Positions 54,416 through 62,900 of a stretch of 64,000 nt of DNA are shown here, one piece after another. Positions within the stretch are counted from its first letter, which is position 1. Each line of letters begins with the position of its first letter. Below the pieces are notes generated by a model. That model searched no databases and was not told where the DNA came from. It saw nothing but the letters and a program-made list of their open reading frames with translations. Both the position numbers and the translations under genes were made by a program. Source of the DNA: Aspidiotus rigidus (lineage: Eukaryota > Arthropoda > Insecta > Hemiptera > Diaspididae); assembly GCA_035079385.1 (NCBI GenBank), contig JAVHKY010000028.1, positions 4,154,001-4,218,000 on the forward strand, read 5' to 3'.

Positions 54416-54788
54416 TTTCAACTAAGAATTTCAAACACAAATGACCGCAAATTATATCGTTAATATTTTGTTGTTGGTCGCTATTGTAGGAAATAGTACA
54501 CGCACTACCAAAATACTTGATTAGCTCAGGAGGTGGTTGACATCCAAATGAATCGTAATACTGGACTGAATTACCTTTTTTATAGTACGCTACCCAATGT
54601 GTTCCGGGATTATTTCTTGTATCCAAGTTCACAATACCTCTTTCAAATTTATAAGGTTTTTTAGGTAACGTATCACGCATGAAAACACCACGCCAGTACT
54701 GTATCATGAATTTCTCGGCATAATCATTTATTTCAAAATTACTTAGCGCGTGTACTTTTTTTCCGAAATAACTGCTGATACAATCCAT
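54408..54788 (-). CDS. Adenain-like capsid maturation cysteine protease
   Basis: 126 codons. The catalytic layout of the adenovirus protease family (C5) is complete: His64 (GTHWVAYY), Asp79 (QYYDSFG), Gln107 and Cys114 (DIICGHLCL), with the usual seven-residue Gln-Cys spacing. Polintons use this enzyme to process capsid proteins. The start lies 50 nt inside the end of the PLA2-like gene, so expression is probably coupled. The TAA stop is part of the TATA box of the next gene. At 126 residues it is shorter than adenain (about 200) but keeps all catalytic parts. Confidence 0.85.
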   Translation of the reverse strand: MDCISSYFGKKVHALSNFEINDYAEKFMIQYWRGVFMRDTLPKKPYKFERGIVNLDTRNNPGTHWVAYYKKGNSVQYYDSFGCQPPPELIKYFGSACTISYNSDQQQNINDIICGHLCLKFLVETI

Positions 54789-55572
54789 TACCTTTTGTTG
54801 TTTTTTTATTCAGGTACATTCCTTTCCCTTCCATCGCTTTATTGTGGCGAATTTTTTCCTCAATCAAACGATCATTGGCTTTTTTATTAGAGTAACTATC
54901 GTATATTGTACCAAGTACTGACGCTACAGTTGGTAAAAATCCTCCATTTTTTATTTTATTTAGTTGCGCAGCTGATAATTTGATTGTTGAGGAATTTTTT
55001 GCCTTTGTAATTTTATTTATCTGTGTTTTTGTTAATGGAAGTGAAAGACCTGATTGTATGGATTCTTTTGTACGTTTCTTACTCACAGTAAGGGAAACTG
55101 TTTTCTTTTTGTTAGCCACAGCATCCACCAATTTCTGACATTCACTATCATTCATACTGACTGGGAAATCAGTGTACGTGCCTATACCAGCCCCTAAGGC
55201 CCGTTTCCCTTTCATAGTGTTTGTGACCAACCAGGCCATTGCTTTTTCGCCAAGACTGGAATCTGGAGCTGTCACACGAGCCCAAGCGTCTTCTTCCAAC
55301 TTTTTATCGGCAATATGTCTACTATCCAAATCCTTGGACTTACTGTAAGCAATGTCGTGGTACATAGCCGCTTCATCGAGTTTATTTTTTGGTTTAACTC
55401 CTTTTTCCAATTTCAACTCTAAATTAGTCCCAGGACCAGCGTACTGGTAACCCCCAGGGAGATGTAATTCAAACGGAAGTGAATCTATCATCTTGTTTAT
55501 GAGACCTTTCCCGTGTTTTGGGAGAAGATCATTTACAATGCGATTACGCCTTTTTTCTATGTAGGATGTCAT
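54739..55572 (-). CDS. Phospholipase-A2-like protein (parvoviral VP1-type)
   Basis: 277 codons. Residues ~35-85 carry the VP1-type PLA2 signature: a glycine-rich calcium loop YAGPGT (44-49), then DEAAMYHDIAYSK with the catalytic His72-Asp73. Parvoviruses use such a domain to breach endosomal membranes, and adintovirus-type elements carry a similar gene. The rest has a Lys-rich region (KKTVSLTVSKKRTKE), a GGFLPTVASVLG hydrophobic patch and a basic C-terminus, as in core or minor capsid proteins. Its ATG overlaps the TGA of the upstream gene as ATGA. Confidence 0.85.
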   Translation of the reverse strand: MTSYIEKRRNRIVNDLLPKHGKGLINKMIDSLPFELHLPGGYQYAGPGTNLELKLEKGVKPKNKLDEAAMYHDIAYSKSKDLDSRHIADKKLEEDAWARVTAPDSSLGEKAMAWLVTNTMKGKRALGAGIGTYTDFPVSMNDSECQKLVDAVANKKKTVSLTVSKKRTKESIQSGLSLPLTKTQINKITKAKNSSTIKLSAAQLNKIKNGGFLPTVASVLGTIYDSYSNKKANDRLIEEKIRHNKAMEGKGMYLNKKTTKGNGLYQQLFRKKSTRAK

Positions 55573-56339
55573 ATTTCTCGTATTTCTTCTAGTATACTTG
55601 TAATCTCGTTATATAATAACGGATTTTTATTACCAGCTTTTATTTCACCGTACGCTATATATAGTTTTTCGAGCAATTCGTCCAATGAGTTCCAGTAAAC
55701 ATATTCCACTGGGTTATTTGTCACAATTTTCTTTAACCCTTTTCCTTTTTTCTTTGTTTGTATTATATCATGTTTTTCTAAAATTGGTTTAATGAAATTT
55801 GTATACTTATACCCTGAACTACGTTTAATGTAATCGTCATTAGGATCATTATTACGTCTATATGAATCAGTTTTCAATATTATCTCCTCAAAGTTATCTA
55901 CATCTTCATCAGAAAAATTAGATGGTTTCTGAAGTGTTAGCAATGACCATAAACCTTCAGTCCCTTTGTACTTTTTACCATCGGGAAAATATATGTCATT
56001 ATTCCGGATTGTAACAGGTTCTGATCCAATGAACATCTCTTTATTTCGCGTGTGGAATCCAAATATTTTATCTGTTTTCACATCTTTATCCGAATAATAA
56101 GTCAAATATTTCAAAGCCACTTCGCCAATGACATTTTCAACTTCCTCTTTCTCAGTCTTAATTTTTGGAGGATCATCTGTTGTCTTACCCAATTCCTTTG
56201 ACAAGGTCTCTAATGGTTTTACTATTGGTTGAAAAGTTTCAGCCAAGTGTTTGGTGCGCGTTAATTTTCCATATTTTAATTCATCATACGCTTCGCGCAA
56301 AGCTTTGGATGCTTCGATATAACTTTGAACTTTATTCAT
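55569..56339 (-). CDS. Conserved virion-associated protein of unknown function
   Basis: 256 codons. A helical, charged N-terminus is followed by a segment I associate with proteins repeatedly found in insect virus-like elements (IYFPDGKKYKGTEGLWSLLT, then SYRRNNDPNDDY and YKYTNFIKPIL). A Lys-rich KKKGKGLKK patch and a final helical part complete it. Role unknown; the position between the penton candidate and the PLA2-like gene suggests a virion component. It shares ATGA overlaps with both neighbours. Confidence 0.65.
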   Translation of the reverse strand: MNKVQSYIEASKALREAYDELKYGKLTRTKHLAETFQPIVKPLETLSKELGKTTDDPPKIKTEKEEVENVIGEVALKYLTYYSDKDVKTDKIFGFHTRNKEMFIGSEPVTIRNNDIYFPDGKKYKGTEGLWSLLTLQKPSNFSDEDVDNFEEIILKTDSYRRNNDPNDDYIKRSSGYKYTNFIKPILEKHDIIQTKKKGKGLKKIVTNNPVEYVYWNSLDELLEKLYIAYGEIKAGNKNPLLYNEITSILEEIREI

Positions 56340-57058
56340 TTTACTGGTCTAAATAATAGTATTAGAGTAACTTGTTCACCTCGGAAATCAATTAATTTTC
56401 CCGACTGATTGGTTATTCTGATGGCTAGTTCGTGAATTGCGTCTGTATTTATAGCATAATACAACAAATTTGTTGGTCTCTCTACAATTCTCTCACCAGG
56501 ATTCACATCTAACGGAAACTCGTAAATTGTATTGTCATTCTTCGCGTGATCGTAAAAATTACATTTTATTAAATTACATTGCACGCGTAATGTGTTTATG
56601 GGGTTTATGTCCACTACTTTATCTGACTTTTCTGTTTCACCAGACATGATGTAACGATTTTTTGAGGAACCCAATAACGGGCCTACAGAATTAGGGAATG
56701 TAAAATCAACTCCCGCATTTTTACAAGTTATCTCAACTTTCATTGTATTTTTATTCAATTTTAGAGATATTTCTGCTTCTTGTACCTGATAATCTTTCAT
56801 TATCATGTCTATTATGTCATCTATCTCATAAGAACCATCAGGGATTTCTACTATTTGAAGTTCTTGCTCTCTTGTACGAGTATGGTCCAATGTTATATGA
56901 AAGACATTATTTTGCAGGTTATTACTTACATTTGGTATACTATTGTATGTGACAAACGTTTGTAATGCTACTTCATACTGTCTACTCAAATGTATTGGTT
57001 CGTGATAGATCAGATCAATATCCGACTGTCGACTATGGATAGAAATTTGGAAAGCCAT
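56336..57058 (-). CDS. Putative minor capsid (penton-type) protein
   Basis: 240 codons with alternating beta-prone segments (FQISIHSRQSD, EVALQTFVTYNSIPN, VTLILLFRPVK). This is the profile of a single jelly-roll protein; in Polintons the penton lies near the major capsid gene. The assignment is by size, position and strand pattern, not by a diagnostic motif. GTATAAAT at 57090-57097 is 33 nt before the ATG. It is the first gene of a four-gene overlapping block. Confidence 0.6.
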   Translation of the reverse strand: MAFQISIHSRQSDIDLIYHEPIHLSRQYEVALQTFVTYNSIPNVSNNLQNNVFHITLDHTRTREQELQIVEIPDGSYEIDDIIDMIMKDYQVQEAEISLKLNKNTMKVEITCKNAGVDFTFPNSVGPLLGSSKNRYIMSGETEKSDKVVDINPINTLRVQCNLIKCNFYDHAKNDNTIYEFPLDVNPGERIVERPTNLLYYAINTDAIHELAIRITNQSGKLIDFRGEQVTLILLFRPVK

Positions 57059-57059
57059 A

Positions 57060-57542
57060 TCATTGAATTGTCCTTGAAACCAACCACCATTTATACTTTT
57101 GAGCCTGTTCTAATGCACAACGATATCCCTGTGAATGTCCCCAGAATATACATTCAAGTCGTGCAGGTGATGACAATGAACAAGCCTGAGGGCATTTTAT
57201 ACTATCCAAGTCAACTATTTTCATTTTCCAATTCATACACTTTCTCAAATATTCCACTCGCTCAGATCCTTTCACATACACTACATCGGCACCTCTTGTA
57301 AGCTCATACAATACAGAAAGAGCCTGATCTTTCTCAACATGTCCATAATTCCACGGGATATTGTGAATGTATTTTGTAACATACTTCACACGTGCTTTCA
57401 TCTCACCACACGGCTGAAATGATGGAGATTTGATGAAGAAATGATGAACTATATTTTCATTCACACCCACTATAGCAAGCTCTTTCAGAATGAATTCATT
57501 GGATAGCGTTTTAAATGCTTGAAAATCTACGACGAACGCCAT
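57060..57542 (-). CDS. Unknown protein, possibly inactive RNase H/exonuclease-like fold
   Basis: 160 codons from ATG 57542. It begins AFVVDFQAF, resembling the first strand of a DEDD exonuclease but without the usual Glu. It continues FILKELAIVGVNE, then ADVVYVKGSERVEYL and a Cys-rich end (KCPQACSL ... ECIFWGHSQGYRC). Similar proteins are frequent in insect genomes near virus-like elements, as far as I recall. The function is open, and the exonuclease-like idea is inference. CTATAAATAG at 57578-57587 is 36 nt upstream. Confidence 0.6.
   Translation of the reverse strand: MAFVVDFQAFKTLSNEFILKELAIVGVNENIVHHFFIKSPSFQPCGEMKARVKYVTKYIHNIPWNYGHVEKDQALSVLYELTRGADVVYVKGSERVEYLRKCMNWKMKIVDLDSIKCPQACSLSSPARLECIFWGHSQGYRCALEQAQKYKWWLVSRTIQ
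57091..57097 (-). promoter_or_regulatory. TATA box of the four-gene capsid block
   Basis: GTATAAATG on the minus strand, 33 nt before ATG 57058, inside the last codons of the preceding gene. Confidence 0.55.
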
Positions 57543-57577
57543 TGCAATAATGACATGGAAGGACAACTACTCGTCTC

Positions 57578-57587
57578 CTATTTATAG
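57578..57587 (-). promoter_or_regulatory. TATA box of the 57542 gene
   Basis: CTATAAATAG, 36 nt before the ATG. Confidence 0.65.
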
Positions 57588-57664
57588 TTTTTTTCCTCCT
57601 CAGAAATTTCCACACAAGCACAATTAACGTGAAAACACATCTTTTACTTTCTGGATCCATTTTT

Positions 57665-58867
57665 TCAATGGAGAACGCGTGTATTCAAGGGATTATATAC
57701 TGCTTTATCATCTGTTACGAGTAGGCAGTGAATTACAGTAATTGCTGTAATATTCTCTCGCCAAGCAAAATTTATCCTAATATTAATTAAGGTATTCTTA
57801 ATCACATCTGGTTGATACGAACAATCGATAGCAATTATAGGATAATCATTAAGGAATTTCTGATACGTAAACAGAGGATCTACTTTTTCTTCATCAAGTT
57901 CATAATAGGATGCTTTGAAATGTTTGAACATGTGATATAGATTGGAACACTTGTACTCATCTAGCTTCAAATTTAAACGTTCTCTCGGATAGACAATATT
58001 ATTGTTCAACTGTACTTGTACATTTTCCAAATTCATGAAATCAAATTTAGAAGTATCAACCAATTGTTTGTTAATTCTATCATTCTGGAAAGCTAGAAGA
58101 ACGTATTTTGTACGCGCATAAGCTACAGGAATATCCCAACTATAATCTGTACCCGCAATACCACTGATACTCTGATGCCACCAGCGTCTATATTCTAAAT
58201 TATAACTCGTATTTTTCAGTATTTCATTTCGTACTTTCGTCTCATACTCTAGGTTAAATTTTACTTGAGGCATTCGCCACACAATATCTTTTAAAGTTAA
58301 ATTTATTAAATGATCGTTTCCTAAAGAAGTCACAAAACAATTACTATTGTTCCCTGTATTCCTGAAGAAGACCAATTTCTGTGGCATACGAAATAGAAAA
58401 CGTTTGTAATCCTCAAAAAATCCCATCACTATTGAGAGAGGTATACTTTGAGAAAAATATCCACTCTTGTTTATCATGAGATTACCTGGAGAACTAATGT
58501 TCCATCCTGCATTATTGTACTTCAAGTCATTTTCAAAGCAAACAAGCCCTTTCATTGTTGTTGAAATACCTGGTTTACGAATCGAGTCTATTTTGTTGTC
58601 GCCTATGTAATAATCAATACGGTCGAATAGATGTAGAAGCCCATTTGTGACAAAGTTAAATACATTCACATCTTGCGGAATCTCTACATGCGCTCCTGTT
58701 TTTTTAATCTCAATTTGGCCTCTAAGCACAAGTAAACTTTTACTCGGTTGAGTTACAATATCCTCGTTATACGCTGTAATTGGAAATTCTGTTCCAGGAG
58801 TGTCAAATTTTTCAGACATGGGTGGTCTGTAATCGTAAAATTCAATGCTCTCAATAACATTCTCCAT
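57665..58867 (-). CDS. Putative major capsid protein (double jelly-roll type)
   Basis: 400 codons, acidic N-terminus, many beta-prone segments and aromatic loops (HLFDRIDYYIGDNKID, RRWWHQSISGIAGTDYSWDI, NIRINFAWRENITAITVIHC). Size, gene order and the LFDRIDYYIGD-type loop fit the double jelly-roll capsid proteins of Polintons, which form pseudo-hexagonal trimers. I see no frameshift. GTATAAATA at 58898-58906 is about 32 nt before the ATG and includes the stop codon of the upstream gene. Structure prediction would confirm two stacked jelly rolls. Confidence 0.75.
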   Translation of the reverse strand: MENVIESIEFYDYRPPMSEKFDTPGTEFPITAYNEDIVTQPSKSLLVLRGQIEIKKTGAHVEIPQDVNVFNFVTNGLLHLFDRIDYYIGDNKIDSIRKPGISTTMKGLVCFENDLKYNNAGWNISSPGNLMINKSGYFSQSIPLSIVMGFFEDYKRFLFRMPQKLVFFRNTGNNSNCFVTSLGNDHLINLTLKDIVWRMPQVKFNLEYETKVRNEILKNTSYNLEYRRWWHQSISGIAGTDYSWDIPVAYARTKYVLLAFQNDRINKQLVDTSKFDFMNLENVQVQLNNNIVYPRERLNLKLDEYKCSNLYHMFKHFKASYYELDEEKVDPLFTYQKFLNDYPIIAIDCSYQPDVIKNTLINIRINFAWRENITAITVIHCLLVTDDKAVYNPLNTRVLH

Positions 58868-58898
58868 TTTTAAGTTACTTTCTTCATATCTCGCTCGG

Positions 58899-58906
58899 TA
58901 TTTATA
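58899..58906 (-). promoter_or_regulatory. TATA box of the major capsid gene
   Basis: TATAAATA, 32 nt before ATG 58867; its TAA is the stop of the preceding gene. Confidence 0.7.
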
Positions 58907-59183
58907 CTTTTTCTGAAGGGAATTCTATCTTGGCGTAAGAGAACTCTGTATTACCTTTACACTGCTCCATACCTTTGAAACAAAAATACTTCTTGTCTTT
59001 CAAAAAATCGTCATCAAAGTGTTTCTTCGCAAACCATTGAGGTAAGTTAAGTCGTATCGGACCCTCCAAGTCAATTGTGATAGTTTGTTGTCCAAATTTG
59101 TTGTAATATTTGAAGTGATTGGTAATTGTATAAACAACACCAACTTGTAAATCTGCAAACTTCACATATGTTACTTCAGCCAT
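58902..59183 (-). CDS. Small beta-rich protein, possibly OB-fold DNA-binding
   Basis: 93 codons: EVTYVKFADLQVGVVYTITN, then KFGQQTITIDLEGPIRLNLP and KKYFCFKGM. A short beta-barrel-like pattern next to the packaging ATPase and polymerase could be a single-strand DNA-binding (OB-fold) protein, but this is inference without a diagnostic motif. TATATAAG at 59220-59227 is 37 nt upstream, inside the end of the ATPase gene. Confidence 0.6.
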   Translation of the reverse strand: MAEVTYVKFADLQVGVVYTITNHFKYYNKFGQQTITIDLEGPIRLNLPQWFAKKHFDDDFLKDKKYFCFKGMEQCKGNTEFSYAKIEFPSEKV

Positions 59184-59198
59184 GATGCAAATGATACT

Positions 59199-59883
59199 CT
59201 ATGAAGGTAACTGAGCTTCCTTATATACTAATTTGAACTCGAAATTCTTCTTGAATGTATAATCATCTAGATCAATAGTGATGAAACTGAATTTTTCACG
59301 CCAACAGTAATCACACATTTTCTTGAAAGTAGCAAAGTCTGTGAAACCACTAATGTATTCGTAATACACTTGTCTCAGATTCACACCATCCAGTTTGAAG
59401 AGTATTAAGAAATTCATATTTCCTCTAATTCCCGATTTTTTAGGTATTTTTGTATAACTCTGTGTCAAATAGAAACAGGAAATACTACGATGACGCCCTC
59501 TTAAGAAGTAGTTTGCAATTGGATCTTGGTCTTCTGTTAATATATCGTCAAATATTATAGTTGAATTCAGGTGGCGGTAAATTGTCAATATCTGTAATCA
59601 CATGATAACCAATCTTTTTCTTACTTTTATTATGACCCTCCACCAATTCCTCCAACAGTTTGTACTTGGCTTGATCAGCAGTCTTACAACAAAGGTAAAT
59701 GTTAGTTAGCGGTTTTTTGTGTAGCAGTATTGTCAACACTACATTAGTTTTCCCAGCTCCACTACTCCCTGCTATAACAGCACGCATTACATTAGGAAAC
59801 ATGGGAACTTTACGTTTTTCTGGTGGTTTTGTGTCTAAATTAAGTACAGGAATACTTGTTTTCAGTTTTGTTGCAAATTCCAT
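59199..59883 (-). pseudogene. FtsK/HerA-type genome-packaging ATPase, split by a one-base frameshift
   Basis: The upstream frame (59548-59883) contains Walker A, AGSSGAGKTNVVL (residues ~38-50). The downstream frame (59199-59588) contains Walker B, TIIFDD, and the sensor-like YLTQSYTKIPKK region. The two overlap by 41 nt and neither is complete. The change of frame falls just before the Walker B strand (near 59560-59575). The family is the A32/FtsK-HerA packaging ATPase of Polintons, which drives DNA into capsids. A single-base indel in this copy or an assembly error is the likely cause. CTATAAATAG at 59911-59920 serves as its TATA box. Confidence 0.85.
59220..59227 (-). promoter_or_regulatory. 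TATA box of the 59183 gene
   Basis: TATATAAG, 37 nt before the ATG, within ATPase codons. Confidence 0.6.
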
Positions 59884-59910
59884 TGTTGTTGTTGTGGTTA
59901 GATTGCCACT

Positions 59911-59920
59911 CTATTTATAG
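59911..59920 (-). promoter_or_regulatory. TATA box of the packaging ATPase gene
   Basis: CTATAAATAG, 28 nt before ATG 59883; its last three bases are the polymerase stop codon. Confidence 0.7.
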
Positions 59921-62900
59921 TATCCCCAAGGTAGTGTGTCGTGATTTGTCTGAATAGCACGTTTGTCAAACTTGAATGAAAAAGTCTTAGTCACATCTTT
60001 GTTCACCAAGTTCTTTGTATTTTTGTCGCGTACTATTTGTCTGTCTGTGACTAAGACTTTATGTACATTTCCGTCAATTATATCCTCCATCGCCTTACTC
60101 GAGAGCTTCTCAATATTCTGGTGGTGTAATGTGAATCCTTTAATTTTGGTGCACTCTTTATTTGTATTTGTCTTGTAATAGTATGATTTAGGTCCAGTGC
60201 ACAACCATTTGTTAATGTACACTCCCGGTCCAAGTTCATCAGTCCACTCACCCAACGAGTCACCAATGTTCACTCTTTCTGTCCCATCTGATTCATAAAC
60301 AATAGAATCTGTATCGCAGTAGATAACTTTCTGGTCTAAAGTACTCATCTGTCTGTATAAACGTAAACGCGCGTTTGCTGTAGTGAAAGCGGCAACATAT
60401 AGATTAGTGTTGTAAGAAGTCTCTACAAACTCTTCCTTTGACTTGTAGTTCATCTGGACCATTTCTTCTGTTAGGAAAAGAGTACTGGATACTTCCAGTT
60501 TATCATCAAGTAGTAGATTGTAGAATGTTGAACAGTCACTCACATACTGTATCTTAGTCATATTTTGTCGCATTGCAAACCGTCCCCACAGGTTATTCAA
60601 ACAGTTTTTTGCAATTGTCCGTCGTCCTGAATTAGGTTCAATTTTTCCCAAGTCCAAGTCAATACCCAGTTTTTCTTTAATGTCTTTAGCATACTCTTCT
60701 TTACTAGCAAACGAGTGTGGACTACTTTCCAATTTTATTTTCAAAAAGTTCTTAATATAATCTTTCCACAAGTCGTAAGTACGTTCAAAGTGCCACACTT
60801 CATAGATTTTTTCTACTTGGTAACCCTGTATCATAGCTTCGTGTACTTCAACGGTCGTCCATGTACCAACAAATGATCTTTCATCATCCGAGTGAGTACA
60901 TCTAGTTTGTGTTGATGCTGCGCACTTTACACACAATGGGAAGACTAACTTTTCATAGTTGTCAATTTTAACTTTAACTGGAAGAACTGGCAAGTACAAG
61001 TCACGCGGTGGAAGAATTTTACATTTTATGAAACCAAACCATTCAAGATCATATGCCCTTGGTTTGTAAATTTTCTCTGCATGTCCCAATGGGTATGCGT
61101 CATAGTACATAACACTCGGATAGAGTGACACAACGTCGATGTACTTTATGTTGCCCTCTGCTTTCAATTTGAAACATTCAGTTCTACCACCAAAGAATGC
61201 ATCACGAGGATTCAACGCTTCAATAATTTCAGGGTTTTTATATATTTTGTACAACTGTGATTTCTTCCATTGACAAGAGTAAATTTCAACAAGTTCATAC
61301 CCAGCATCCTTAATTGCAGCTGATCTATTAACTGTAGCTTGGTGTAAATCAGCCATTTTTGTTTTATTCACCGGGTTCACACTGTCAGCTTCAAAGCAGG
61401 TTGGACAACCATGGAAAAAGCATCCTTGGTACTGATAGACTGTATTTGTTGTCTGGTCAAAACCATCAACCCGTTCACCAAGAATTGTAACTTCACGTCC
61501 ATTCAAAGCGTGTCTTATGTTTGAGTCTTCAAATGAGTTCAACCAACCAATACTCTCTTTAGAGTACTCGTCTTTGGGTGTTTCATTAATAACGGCTATC
61601 GCGTCTGTGGGTAAAAATTGACTACGGTAGGTGCTTAAACAGACTGAAGCAATGGTGATGTATTGTAGAGGATCAATGTTAGCAATGTCCAAGAAGTCTT
61701 GTCGGAAAGTCATCATTCCTCGTCGCAACAGATCCACATCAGAGTGACAATATGAGAGTCGTTCTTCTTTCAAATTAAAAATATGATTATCAGCGACACG
61801 TTCCTGGTGCCATTTCATAAATGCTGCACGTTGGTCTGGTTTCATTGTATTGTAGCCATAAAATTGTTTGTCTGGTATAGGTCCAACATAATCAGCATTC
61901 GCGGTAGTATTGAAGAAATGCGGGAAGTATCCTTTCTTCAGTTCTTTGAGACCAAATGTTTTTGGGAATGAAGAGAGCGGAGCAGGGACAAAGTTATGAC
62001 TGTCGATAATTCTCAATTTCAGTTCTTTTATTTCCATGTACATTATTTTTGTACCGTTGTTAATAACAATTGGTTTGATGGTGTTGTTTATACAGTACTG
62101 TAGAATAAATTGTGTGTCAAACCCCTTGGCATAATGCGCTACACAAGTATATTTGATGTGCCGTTCATTAATCAACCACTTGCAAAATTCATCGTTAGTT
62201 TCAAAGTCAAATTTAGTACCGTCAAAGTAATGCGCGCATACACAGTTGGGGATATGTGTACCTGTTTCCTGTTCAGTCTCATAGTCATAGAAGATGTATT
62301 TCTCAGTGTATTGGCAATTTTTAGATACAGGATATGGAAGTTCAATTTGAATTTCAGTTGTTTGTTCGACTGTTTCTTCATTTTCACATTCTATACCCAA
62401 CATTTTAAATTCTTCAATGTGTGAGTGGAAGGCTTGACACGATATATTAGACATATTTTTTATTTTCTCGTATGATGAGAGAAATTTAACACAAGTCTCG
62501 TGGTTTCCACCTTTATCGGGGTGTTGACTTAATAATAATTTCTTAAAATTTTTCTTAACTGTTTCTTCAACATTCATATTGTATACCACACAATTGTGAG
62601 TTGTCACTGTTGTAGGTAATCCCAAAGATATTGTAATTATCCGCGGTGGAGCGCAATTTCCACAACCGTACATACATTTCCCACCTTTTTGTTCCACAGG
62701 TTGCATATAACACTTGTGATGTCTGAGATTGCATATTCTTAAACAATTACGGCATTTACCATAACCACATTTATGATACATTCTATCGTATAGTACACGT
62801 TTCACAATCTGATTACATCCCTCACACTTCAAGAGAATAGGGCAAACATCTTTCTTGTGATTGTCCATACATTCTTGATTGTACACAAATCGATTACAAT

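Noticed and set aside
56743..57301. Plus-strand frames across the capsid block
   Set aside because: Shadows of the minus-strand viral-type genes, which have clear family or positional support.
60078..60266. Short frame inside the polymerase gene
   Set aside because: Alternative-frame shadow within an intact, well-identified coding region.
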